The notes under the pieces: generated by a model
What the model was told of the DNA's origin: nothing
The model's database searches: none
Seen by the model: the letters and a program-made list of their open reading frames with translations, nothing else
In this document: positions 8,308-16,047 of the stretch, piece after piece
Layout of the letters: every line of letters begins with the position of its first letter
How positions within the stretch are numbered: the first letter of the stretch is position 1
Made by a program: the position numbers and the translations under genes
Source: Lachnocurva sp045579705
Lineage (GTDB): Bacteria; Bacillota; Clostridia; Lachnospirales; Lachnospiraceae
NCBI GenBank assembly: GCA_045579705.1
Contig: JAZNMP010000019.1
Span: 84,726-148,725 of the forward strand
Reading direction: 5' to 3'
DNA: 64,000 bases

Positions 8308-10028
8308 TGATTGAAAAAAGTGCGATATTACATATTCCTATGTCACAGTATGCATATGGGATTGATGAAAATAGAGTAACTATAAGACTTAGATGTAAAC
8401 ATGATGATTTAGATGAATGTGTTCTATATTACGGAGATAGGGCATGTAGACTTACACCGGTTATTTTTTCAGAGCAGAAGATGGTGAAAGTCATAGAATG
8501 CGAGAGATTTGATTATTATGAAGCTGTTTTGGAGAAGCCTTATAAGAGATTAAATTACTATTTTAAACTGATTTCCGGAGATGAGAATTGGCTTTATTAT
8601 GGCGACTGCTTTATGAAGGATACGGTTGATGATAGATCAGAGTATTATCAGCTTCCGTTTAATCATAGAGATGATATCGTAAAGCCTCCTTTGTGGGCAA
8701 AAAATGCAGTGATATATAACATTTTTCCAGATAGTTTTGCAACGTCTAGATCATATATTAGTAAGCAGGCGAGTGAACAAGATTATAAAGGAAACAAGGT
8801 TAGAGGGAAACTCGGTGGAACGCTTAAGGGAATTACAGAAAACGTTGATTATTTAAAGCGTCTAGGAGTAAATGCGATTTATATAAATCCAATATTTGCT
8901 GCAGGTGAATATCATAAATATGATCTGCTGGACTATTATCGGGTTGATCCGTGCTTTGGTACAAATGAGGATCTAAAAGAGCTCGTAGATGTATATCATA
9001 AAAATGGACTCAAGGTAATTATCGATGGTGTATTTAATCATTGTGGATGGAATTTCTTTGCGTTTGATGATGTAGTAAAGAATGGAACTGAGTCAAAGTA
9101 TAAAGATTGGTTTTATGATTTAAAATTTCCAGTTATTAAACCTGAGAATCCAGAAGAATATCCAAATTATGAATGCTTTGGTTATGAGAGGATGATGCCT
9201 AAACTGAATATGGCGAATCCGGAAACTGCTGAGTATTTTTGTGAAGTAGGTAAGTATTGGATCAGAGAATTTGGTATAGATGGTTGGCGTCTCGATGTAG
9301 CAAGCGAAGTAAATGATGATTTCTGGAGAAAGTTTAGCGCCGGTGTAAGGCAGATTAATCCGGATGCTATCCTGATAGGTGAAGTGTGGGAGACAGCAAA
9401 TCATTGGTTGGATGGTAAAATCTTTGATTCAACTATGAATTATGATTTTAGAAAGCATTGTAATAAGTTCTTTGCAGAGAAATCAATAGATGCAGCAGAG
9501 TTTGGAAATAGAGTTGCAGATATGTATATGAGATATAGAAAGCAAACTACTTTTGCACAGCTTAATCTATTGGATAGTCATGATGTTGGAAGATTTCTAT
9601 CTGCATGTAATGGTGATGTATCTATTTATAAGCTTGCGGTGCTCTTTCAGATGACATTTCCTGGTATGCCATCTATCTTCTATGGAGATGAGATGGGATT
9701 AGAAGGAATAATAGAAACTGATTATAGACGTCCGATGGATTGGGAAAGTAAACCTGGAAAATTGTTTGAGTTCTTTCAGAAAGCGATTCGTTGCAGATTA
9801 GATAATGAAGTGCTTCGCCTGGGAGATTTTAGAATTGTATCTGCAAAGAGCGGAGAAAGAGTATTTGGTTATGAAAGATACTTGGGAGAGTCTATTATCA
9901 GAGTTTATCTCAATGTATCGGATGAGCCTGTTGATATTGAAGATATTGGAGATTCGACAGTGCTTATGCAGGAAGGTTATACAAACCATAGTTTAGATAG
10001 TCATGGATATATAGTATTTGCTATGTAA
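8307..10028 (+). CDS. Intracellular GH13 cyclomaltodextrinase/neopullulanase
   Basis: 573 residues, the usual size for GH13_20. An N-terminal CBM34-like domain (to about residue 125) precedes the (beta/alpha)8 barrel. Conserved regions are present: DGVFNHCG near 240, GWRLD with nucleophile Asp330, GEVWE with acid Glu359, and DSHD with Asp426. No signal peptide, so it acts in the cytoplasm on imported maltodextrins or cyclodextrins. The start overlaps the malG stop. Whether it prefers cyclodextrins or pullulan cannot be told from sequence. Confidence 0.9.
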   Translation: MIEKSAILHIPMSQYAYGIDENRVTIRLRCKHDDLDECVLYYGDRACRLTPVIFSEQKMVKVIECERFDYYEAVLEKPYKRLNYYFKLISGDENWLYYGDCFMKDTVDDRSEYYQLPFNHRDDIVKPPLWAKNAVIYNIFPDSFATSRSYISKQASEQDYKGNKVRGKLGGTLKGITENVDYLKRLGVNAIYINPIFAAGEYHKYDLLDYYRVDPCFGTNEDLKELVDVYHKNGLKVIIDGVFNHCGWNFFAFDDVVKNGTESKYKDWFYDLKFPVIKPENPEEYPNYECFGYERMMPKLNMANPETAEYFCEVGKYWIREFGIDGWRLDVASEVNDDFWRKFSAGVRQINPDAILIGEVWETANHWLDGKIFDSTMNYDFRKHCNKFFAEKSIDAAEFGNRVADMYMRYRKQTTFAQLNLLDSHDVGRFLSACNGDVSIYKLAVLFQMTFPGMPSIFYGDEMGLEGIIETDYRRPMDWESKPGKLFEFFQKAIRCRLDNEVLRLGDFRIVSAKSGERVFGYERYLGESIIRVYLNVSDEPVDIEDIGDSTVLMQEGYTNHSLDSHGYIVFAM

Positions 10029-10039
10029 TCGGAGGAAAG

Positions 10040-11059
10040 ATGGGAGTAACGATTAAAGATGTAGCCAGAGAAGCAGGTGTATCAATAGCGACTGTATCAA
10101 AAGTAATAAATGGCTCATATTCTATATCTAAAGAAACAATTGCTAGAGTTAACGATGTGATGAAGAAACTGGATTATCATCCAAATACACGTGCGAGAAA
10201 TCTGGCGCAGAAATCTAATAGAACTATAGTATTTGTTACTTCATTAGAAAAAAATGTTGGTTTTACTAACCCACATATGTTTGAGATGATGTGTGGGTTA
10301 GAAAACTATCTGTCGAAGAAAGATTATTCATTAGTATTAAGAAGCCTGACTATTGATGAGGCTCCCGATTATATAAAGGAAACTTTTGATGTTAAGAAGG
10401 CGGATGGGTTTATTATTCATGCGTCTCTCTTATCGGAGAAGCTGGATGAGACTATCTCGAAAAATGAAATCCCACATTTGGTTCTCGGAATGCCAAATTT
10501 CGAAAGTCATATGAGCTGGATTGATGTAAATAATAAACATGCGGGAGAAATAGCTGCTAAGTATTTACTATCGTGCGGGTATTGTTCTCTGGCGTTTATC
10601 GGGGGAAGACCTGAAGATAAAATATCGATGAATCGTTTAGAGGGAGTACTTTCGATGCTTAAAGAGCATGATGTGGTACAGCCTCAGAACTATATTAAAT
10701 ATGGAGAATCTGCTACAAATAGTGGCTTTGAATTAACGAGTGAAATAATAGAGCTTGATCATAGACCGGAGGCTATAATTTGCGCAAATAACTATTTGGC
10801 ATATGGATGTGTGAGCGCGATAAAGGAAAGTGGCCTATCTATTCCTAAAGATATAGGTGTATTAACTTTCGATGATTTTCCGTTTTCAAAATTGTTAGAA
10901 CCCCAGCTAAGTGTCGTGAACATAGATGTATATGATCTGGGATACGAGGCTGGTAAGAATATATTAAAAATTGTTAGGAACCCAAATGTGCACATTCAGA
11001 GTTATATAACCAATCCGAATATTATTCAAAGAGAGTCGACCGTGAATAATATGAGGTGA
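10040..11059 (+). CDS. LacI-family regulator of the starch operon
   Basis: 339 residues. The N-terminal helix-turn-helix reads VTIKDVAREAGVSIATVSKVING with the hinge helix NTRARNLAQK, followed by a periplasmic-binding-protein-like effector domain (TIVFV, ADGFIIHASL, GVLTFDDFPF). It sits between the cyclomaltodextrinase and the secreted amylase, so it most likely senses a maltodextrin and binds the AAACGTTT palindrome at 4078-4090. Confidence 0.9.
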   Translation: MGVTIKDVAREAGVSIATVSKVINGSYSISKETIARVNDVMKKLDYHPNTRARNLAQKSNRTIVFVTSLEKNVGFTNPHMFEMMCGLENYLSKKDYSLVLRSLTIDEAPDYIKETFDVKKADGFIIHASLLSEKLDETISKNEIPHLVLGMPNFESHMSWIDVNNKHAGEIAAKYLLSCGYCSLAFIGGRPEDKISMNRLEGVLSMLKEHDVVQPQNYIKYGESATNSGFELTSEIIELDHRPEAIICANNYLAYGCVSAIKESGLSIPKDIGVLTFDDFPFSKLLEPQLSVVNIDVYDLGYEAGKNILKIVRNPNVHIQSYITNPNIIQRESTVNNMR

Positions 11060-11076
11060 TTAGAAAGGAAAGTGTC

Positions 11077-13356
11077 ATGGATTATAGAAAAAGGGGGCTA
11101 GCGTTACTCCTAGCAGGAATGATGGCGACTTCTGTTATTCCATTAGGGATGGTATCAAATTGCAAAGCAGAAGCACTAACGTCATCGAAAGGAAGCGAAA
11201 GTATAGGGCCGGTTACGTCTAAGGATGTAATATATCAGATTATTACTGATAGATTTTGTGATGGGGATAAAACCAATAATGTTCCAAGAGGTTTTGATGC
11301 TTCTCTATTTGACGGAACGGGAAGAGACTTGAAGTTGTATCAGGGTGGCGACTGGCAAGGAATTATAAATCAGATTCCATATTTAAAAGGAATGGGAATC
11401 ACTACGATTTGGGTTTCAGCGCCATATGAGAATCGTGATACTGAGATTGATGATTATCAGAAGAATGGTAGCAAGGATAGATGGACTAGTTTTCATGGAT
11501 ACCACGTAAGAAACTATTTCGCTACAAACAAGCATTTTGGTGATCTGAATAAATTTAAGGATCTGAGAGACGCATTACATCAGAATGGAATGAAGCTTGT
11601 AATAGATTTCGTTACAAATCATACGAGCAGATATCAAAATCCAACAACGAACTTCAGCCCAGAAGATGGAAAGCTGTATGAACCGGATAAACTTCCAAAT
11701 GGAGAATACGCGCTTGATTCAAATGGAGAACCTTATGATTATAATCATGATGGAAAGGTAGAAAATCTGTTGGCTGATCCAAATTATGATGTAAACCATT
11801 GGTTCCATAATTTTGGTGATCGAGGAAATGATTCTTCGCGTTGGGGATATAGAAATAAGGATTTGGGCTCATTGGCTGATTTCTCACAGGAGAATCCTGA
11901 AGTAGTTAAGCATCTTGAGAAGGCGACAAACTACTGGGCTGGAATGGGTATTGATGGACTTAGACATGATGCAACGCTGCATATGAATCCGGCTTTTGTA
12001 AAAGGATTGAAAGACAGCGTAGATTCGAAAAATACTATTACACATTTTGGAGAGTTCTTCATAGGAAGACCAGATCCTAAGTATGATGAGTACGTCTACT
12101 TCCCAAAACAGACAGGTGTAAATAATCTCGATTTTGAGATGTATAGAACACTGAACGCATCGTTTGGAGATTTTTCTAAACCGATGAGCGATTTAGGAAA
12201 TATGTTCCAGTACACTCAGAGCCAGTATGGATACAGTAATCAAACAGTTACTTTCTTGGACAATCATGATGTGACGAGATTCGGTTATGTACAGCAGAAT
12301 CAGAAGCCTTATAATGCTGCACTTGCTGTTTTGTTGACTAGTAGAGGAATCCCTAACATTTATTATGGTACAGAGCAGTATGTTAAGCCAAATGATGGAA
12401 GCGATGTCGCTGGTCGAGTATTCTTGGAGAAAGATAAAGGCTTTAATACGAACACAAAGGCTTATAAGCTTATCAAGAAGCTTTCTGATTTGAGAAAGTC
12501 AAATGATGCGATTGCTTATGGACAGACAAATGTACTTTATAGCAGTGACGATGTGCTTGTATATGAAAGAAAGTACTACGATGATGTAGTAGTTGTTGCT
12601 GTAAATAGACAGCCAGATAAGTCTATTTCAGTACCATCTATCGAAACATCTTTGCCAGCTGGAAAGTACAAAGATGTCTTAGGTGGAGAGCTTTATGGAG
12701 ATGATGTTTTTGTAAAGAATTCTGCTGGAAAGACAAAGCTTGATGGATTCACTCTCGGTGGTGGAGAGGTAAATGTTTGGAGCTATAAGACAGAAACTTC
12801 TAGTACGCCTAAATTAGGTGATGTGGTATCTACAATGGGTCGTCCAGGAAATAAGGTTTACCTTTATGGAAAGGGCTTGGACGGAAATGTTGAGGTGAAG
12901 TTCGGAAAGGTTACAGCGAAGGTTCTAAAGAACGAATCCGGAAAGATTGAGACAGCAGTTCCGGCAAATGCACCAACAGGAAAGGTTCAGATTACAGTAA
13001 CGAAGAACGGAAAGAAGAGTAATACAATGGATTACAATGTTCTTTCTGGAGATCAGAACCAGATTATCTTCCATGTAAAGGCAAATACAAGCTATGGAGA
13101 GAATATATACGTAGTCGGAAATGTGCCTGAACTCGGAAACTGGGATGTAGATAACTGTACAGAAGCACTTCTGAATCCAAACTATCCAGAATGGTATCTC
13201 CCAGTGAGCGTACCAGCTGGAAAGAAGATTGAATTCAAGTTTATTAAAAAGGATTCTACAGGAAAAATAACATGGGAGAGTGGAAACAATCATGTAATTA
13301 CTTCTTCTGGTGATTCTTGCGGAGTTATAGATTCCCCATTATATACTTGGTATTAA
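11077..13356 (+). CDS. Secreted GH13 amylase with CGTase-like domain order
   Basis: About 759 residues. The ATG at 11077 follows AAAGGAAAG and starts a signal peptide; an upstream GTG at 11056 lacks a ribosome site. Domain order matches cyclodextrin glucanotransferase/maltogenic amylase: catalytic barrel with YQIITDRFCDG start, C domain, IPT/TIG domain (about 585-660) and C-terminal CBM20 (about 665-755, with GNWD and W-P-V motifs). Catalytic residues are present: Asp298 in GLRHD, Glu326 in FGEFF, Asp398 in DNHD. The position that carries the cyclising aromatic (Tyr/Phe195 of Bacillus enzymes) appears to be Gly264, so hydrolysis to maltodextrins seems as likely as cyclodextrin synthesis. Last gene of the operon. 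Confidence 0.88.
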   Translation: MDYRKRGLALLLAGMMATSVIPLGMVSNCKAEALTSSKGSESIGPVTSKDVIYQIITDRFCDGDKTNNVPRGFDASLFDGTGRDLKLYQGGDWQGIINQIPYLKGMGITTIWVSAPYENRDTEIDDYQKNGSKDRWTSFHGYHVRNYFATNKHFGDLNKFKDLRDALHQNGMKLVIDFVTNHTSRYQNPTTNFSPEDGKLYEPDKLPNGEYALDSNGEPYDYNHDGKVENLLADPNYDVNHWFHNFGDRGNDSSRWGYRNKDLGSLADFSQENPEVVKHLEKATNYWAGMGIDGLRHDATLHMNPAFVKGLKDSVDSKNTITHFGEFFIGRPDPKYDEYVYFPKQTGVNNLDFEMYRTLNASFGDFSKPMSDLGNMFQYTQSQYGYSNQTVTFLDNHDVTRFGYVQQNQKPYNAALAVLLTSRGIPNIYYGTEQYVKPNDGSDVAGRVFLEKDKGFNTNTKAYKLIKKLSDLRKSNDAIAYGQTNVLYSSDDVLVYERKYYDDVVVVAVNRQPDKSISVPSIETSLPAGKYKDVLGGELYGDDVFVKNSAGKTKLDGFTLGGGEVNVWSYKTETSSTPKLGDVVSTMGRPGNKVYLYGKGLDGNVEVKFGKVTAKVLKNESGKIETAVPANAPTGKVQITVTKNGKKSNTMDYNVLSGDQNQIIFHVKANTSYGENIYVVGNVPELGNWDVDNCTEALLNPNYPEWYLPVSVPAGKKIEFKFIKKDSTGKITWESGNNHVITSSGDSCGVIDSPLYTWY

Positions 13357-13374
13357 AGTATAAACTCTTGAGCA

Positions 13375-13410
13375 AAAATAACCCGGCCAGATGGTCGGGT
13401 TATTTTATTA
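13375..13410 (+). terminator. Terminator of the starch operon
   Basis: A 14-bp stem with one G-T pair (13375-13388 with 13393-13406, loop AGAT) and a T-rich tail end the locus right after the amylase gene. Confidence 0.85.
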
Positions 13411-13493
13411 GAAAAACATTTATTGATGGCAAAATAAATAACGAGTAAACTATTTTAGGGATACATTAAGCATAAAGAAACGAGGCTTGAAAA

Positions 13494-14447
13494 ATGCAAG
13501 AGGTGTTTTTAGGAGACGCAATAAGAAAAAGAAGATTAGAGTTAAAACTTACGCAAGAGGAATTATGCGAAGGTATTTGCGAGCCGGTCACGCTTTCGCG
13601 ATTGGAAAATGGGAAACAGACTCCGTCAAGAAACACGGTTATAGCATTGTTAGAACGATTGGGGATGCCGGATGATAGATATTTTGCGCTGGTGACAAAA
13701 CGTGAATTTGATGTTGAAGTTATGATGAAAAGATTACGAAATGCAACTATCAAATTTGAAAGGGCAGATGAAACTGAAAAGATTGAAGCCTGGAAAAATG
13801 TAAGTGCATATATTGATGAAGTGGCTGAAATGTTAGATAAAAAAGACAAAGTGTCGTATCAGGTTTTGTTCCACATGAGCCTGATTGGACGTTTGAAGTT
13901 AGAAAAAGTGCGTGAAGACACGTTTAGAGAATTACTGCTTGAAGCAATTCGCGTGACGGTTCCGAGATTTGAAGTAGAGTTAATAAACAAGTTCAGATAT
14001 ACGTCTGAAGAAATGCAGATATTGTGTATGTTGGCAAATACATATCGTAAATCAGATTTTGAAAAAGCGCTTAATATATATGCTGGTTTGTATAATTACG
14101 CAAAATGGAATAGTAAGGAAATATCAAAATATTCGTCAATTATGTCGATGATACTACATAATTATGCACTTAATTTATTTAAAATTAAAGACTATACGAG
14201 GTCGCTCACGATACTAGAGGAGGGAATAAAACTTGCAAAAGAAACGGGGGAGTATCAGTTTTTGCCAGGATATAATGCTATGATGGCAGAGAATTATTTT
14301 GAAATGAATAATTATAAAGAATCAAAGAAGTGGTATAGAAGAGCGTTCTATTTATATGAAGCATATGGAGATGAAAGTAATCTCCATATGCTAAAAAAAG
14401 AAATTGAAGAAAGATTTATGCCAGAAATGAAAGACTTAATGAATTAG
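13494..14447 (+). CDS. RNPP/Rgg-like peptide-sensing transcriptional regulator
   Basis: 317 residues. An XRE-type helix-turn-helix fills residues 8-65 (IRKRRLELKLTQEEL, PVTLSRLENGKQTPSRNT). The rest is all-helical with TPR-like repeats (ILEEGIKLAKETGEYQFLPGYNAMMAENYFEMNNYKESKKWYRRAFYLY is the clearest region, read here as separate helices). This plan and length are those of RNPP regulators (Rgg, PlcR, ComR), which bind imported signalling peptides. It is followed tail to tail by a small exported peptide gene and then by an exporter and radical SAM gene. AT-rich relative to the flanking metabolic operons. The cognate peptide is inferred, not shown. Confidence 0.8.
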   Translation: MQEVFLGDAIRKRRLELKLTQEELCEGICEPVTLSRLENGKQTPSRNTVIALLERLGMPDDRYFALVTKREFDVEVMMKRLRNATIKFERADETEKIEAWKNVSAYIDEVAEMLDKKDKVSYQVLFHMSLIGRLKLEKVREDTFRELLLEAIRVTVPRFEVELINKFRYTSEEMQILCMLANTYRKSDFEKALNIYAGLYNYAKWNSKEISKYSSIMSMILHNYALNLFKIKDYTRSLTILEEGIKLAKETGEYQFLPGYNAMMAENYFEMNNYKESKKWYRRAFYLYEAYGDESNLHMLKKEIEERFMPEMKDLMN

Positions 14448-14570
14448 GTTGGAGTCGTTTGGCTCTTGATGTAAAGATGCGCTGAGTTTGTTGTTTATAG
14501 AAGATGATGCGAATGCGATATTTAACAATAAAACAGAAGCAAGTAAAATGTAAGTAATTTTCTTTTTCAT
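14436..14570 (-). CDS. Small exported peptide, candidate pheromone precursor
   Basis: 44 codons with an excellent ribosome site (AAAGGAG, 6 bases before ATG at 14568-14570). The peptide has a Sec-type leader: MKKKI start, hydrophobic core ILLASVLLLNIAFA, then SSS and a polar tail ending in PNDSNLIH. The stop overlaps the 3' end of the RNPP-type regulator gene by 12 bp (convergent). Small secreted peptides next to RNPP regulators are usually the precursors of their signalling peptides; the active part would be in the last 7-12 residues. It could instead be an unrelated small secreted protein. Confidence 0.65.
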   Translation of the reverse strand: MKKKITYILLASVLLLNIAFASSSINNKLSASLHQEPNDSNLIH

Positions 14571-14620
14571 AAGAATCTCCTTTAATATATTTTCAAAACA
14601 TCTTAATCGAATAATAAGGA

Positions 14621-14673
14621 AAAGGACATATCGTATTGTGAAATTATTTATTACACAATACGATATGTCCTTT
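14621..14673. promoter_or_regulatory. 20-bp perfect palindrome between pheromone and exporter genes
   Basis: AAAGGACATATCGTATTGTG (14621-14640) is repeated inverted without a mismatch at 14654-14673, with a 13-base A/T loop. Nine T follow on the plus strand, so it can act as an intrinsic terminator for the regulator transcript. It also sits between the start regions of the divergent peptide gene and exporter gene, about 20 bp upstream of a TATAGT -10 box (14693-14698) that has no -35 match. That geometry also fits an operator for an activating regulator. Both roles are possible. Confidence 0.7.
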
Positions 14674-14718
14674 TTTTTTAAATTAATTAAGCTATAGTGT
14701 GAAAATAAGAATAAAGAG

Positions 14719-15924
14719 ATGGGAATAAAGGAAATGAAGCGCACTAAAATTATAACTAATGAAATTAGATTTGTTTTTGCGAATTGCTTTTCTGCGTTTG
14801 GGTCGGGTCTGACATATATGATGTTTATTCTTTTATTGGCGCAGAGAAGAAGTCTTACGTATAGTTCGACAATAATAGGTGCGTATCTTTGTATAAATAT
14901 AGTTTCTATGTTGTTGTCGGGAATATATATCGATGAAAAAAACAAGGGTCAATTATTGAGATTAATACAGGGCGCGAGTTTTGTGTTTATGGTGGCTGTC
15001 GCGTTTTTTTATTTGATTGAAAATGAAATGGTGATGTTTTTTTTGTTTTGTTGTTTAGGAGGAATAAGCGGTATAGATGCAAACTTAACGTCATCAATAC
15101 TTCCAGAGATTGTAGAAAAGAATAAAGTTAGGAAAATTAATGCTTATATTCAACTTGGCGGTCGTTTTTTCGGGATTTATGTTGGCTCTATTGCGGTTTG
15201 GTGCGCTGATAGTAGCGAGAGATTCTTTGGCGCATTCTTATTTGATGCATTTACGTATTTAATTGCCTATTATGCGTATGGGAAGATTAGATATGAAGGG
15301 GAAATCAGGAATTCGAAAGGTGAAAAAACAAATTTAAAACTCATTCTCTTAAGCGTATTTCAAGATGCAAGAATTATAAGAAATATTATAGCTGTTGTAT
15401 TGGTAAATATTGCATTAGGACCATTTGATACGCTGGTTCCACGAATGCTTGAGTCGTATGGGTGGGGAATAAAGCATTATGGATATATAAATACTGCGTT
15501 TTCTTCGGGAGCTTTTTTGGTTGTCGTATTGTTGTTTACGAAAAAAGAGAGAGCAAAACATAATATGCTGGCGATAGAAATAGTTGCTTTTGGGGCAACA
15601 TTACTTGCGTTTTCGGTGGTGCGTGTAGAATGGGTTATTTATTTGTTGGTTGGTATTGCGGGATTCTTGTCTGTGGTTTTATTAATTGATACTAAGAGTT
15701 ATGTTCAATTGAATACTCAATACTCAAATATGGGGAAAATCATGGCAATAATGTCAGTTTTGCTGAAATTGGCGAAACCTATAGGAATCTTTGTTTCAAA
15801 TATAATTGCTCGACACACAAAAGGTTATTTATTTTTTGTTGTTATGAGCGTTATATTGATATTTTATTCAATTATTATAGGGAGAGGAGGTGAAGAAAAT
15901 GAAGGATTACCAGATAGTATATGA
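14719..15924 (+). CDS. Major facilitator superfamily exporter of the RiPP locus
   Basis: 401 residues, about 12 hydrophobic segments, MFS_3-like organisation with cytoplasmic Lys/Glu-rich loops. It lacks sugar-porter motifs; members of this group include macrolide-type and peptide-linked exporters. The start is ambiguous: ATG 14719 or the in-frame ATG at 14734, both with weak ribosome sites close by. The last 26 bp overlap a 28-codon ORF with a strong ribosome site, and a radical SAM gene follows, so export of the modified peptide product is the likely role. Confidence 0.8.
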   Translation: MGIKEMKRTKIITNEIRFVFANCFSAFGSGLTYMMFILLLAQRRSLTYSSTIIGAYLCINIVSMLLSGIYIDEKNKGQLLRLIQGASFVFMVAVAFFYLIENEMVMFFLFCCLGGISGIDANLTSSILPEIVEKNKVRKINAYIQLGGRFFGIYVGSIAVWCADSSERFFGAFLFDAFTYLIAYYAYGKIRYEGEIRNSKGEKTNLKLILLSVFQDARIIRNIIAVVLVNIALGPFDTLVPRMLESYGWGIKHYGYINTAFSSGAFLVVVLLFTKKERAKHNMLAIEIVAFGATLLAFSVVRVEWVIYLLVGIAGFLSVVLLIDTKSYVQLNTQYSNMGKIMAIMSVLLKLAKPIGIFVSNIIARHTKGYLFFVVMSVILIFYSIIIGRGGEENEGLPDSI

Positions 15925-15985
15925 GATAAGTGTAAAAAGGACTTATTCTGCAGTAGACATGGATTGGGATATTGCATTGAGCTAA
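15899..15985 (+). CDS. Candidate RiPP precursor peptide (28 codons)
   Basis: A short ORF starting inside the end of the exporter gene, with one of the best ribosome sites in the region (GGAGGTG, 6 bases before ATG). The product starts MKDYQIVYEISVKR and ends in SAVDMDWDIALS; it has Lys13, Arg14, three Tyr, one Trp (23) and two Met but no Cys. It lies just before a radical SAM/SPASM gene with an N-terminal recognition domain, the usual place for a precursor. A modification such as a Trp- or Tyr-centred crosslink is conceivable but not predictable. I do not recognise a known RiPP class from the core. Confidence 0.6.
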   Translation: MKDYQIVYEISVKRTYSAVDMDWDIALS

Positions 15986-15992
15986 GGAAATT

Positions 15993-16030
15993 ACCATCTG
16001 CTTTCTTTAATAGATAGCAGGTGGTTTTTT
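15993..16030 (+). terminator. Partial terminator between precursor and maturase
   Basis: ACCATCTGCT (15993-16002) pairs with AGCAGGTGGT (16016-16025), one wobble, followed by six T. Its placement between the 28-codon ORF and the radical SAM gene would make precursor transcripts more abundant than maturase transcripts, a common arrangement in RiPP and bacteriocin operons. Confidence 0.7.
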
Positions 16031-16047
16031 GTGGAGGATAAAAGAAA

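Noticed and set aside
12925..13293. Minus-strand reading frame of about 120 codons in the amylase gene
   Set aside because: It lies entirely within the CBM20 and TIG coding part and has no ribosome site or family likeness.
14436..14945. Longer minus-strand reading frame of 169 codons
   Set aside because: The upstream part overlaps the exporter and the palindrome, has no ribosome site and no sensible composition. Only the last 44 codons after AAAGGAG were kept.
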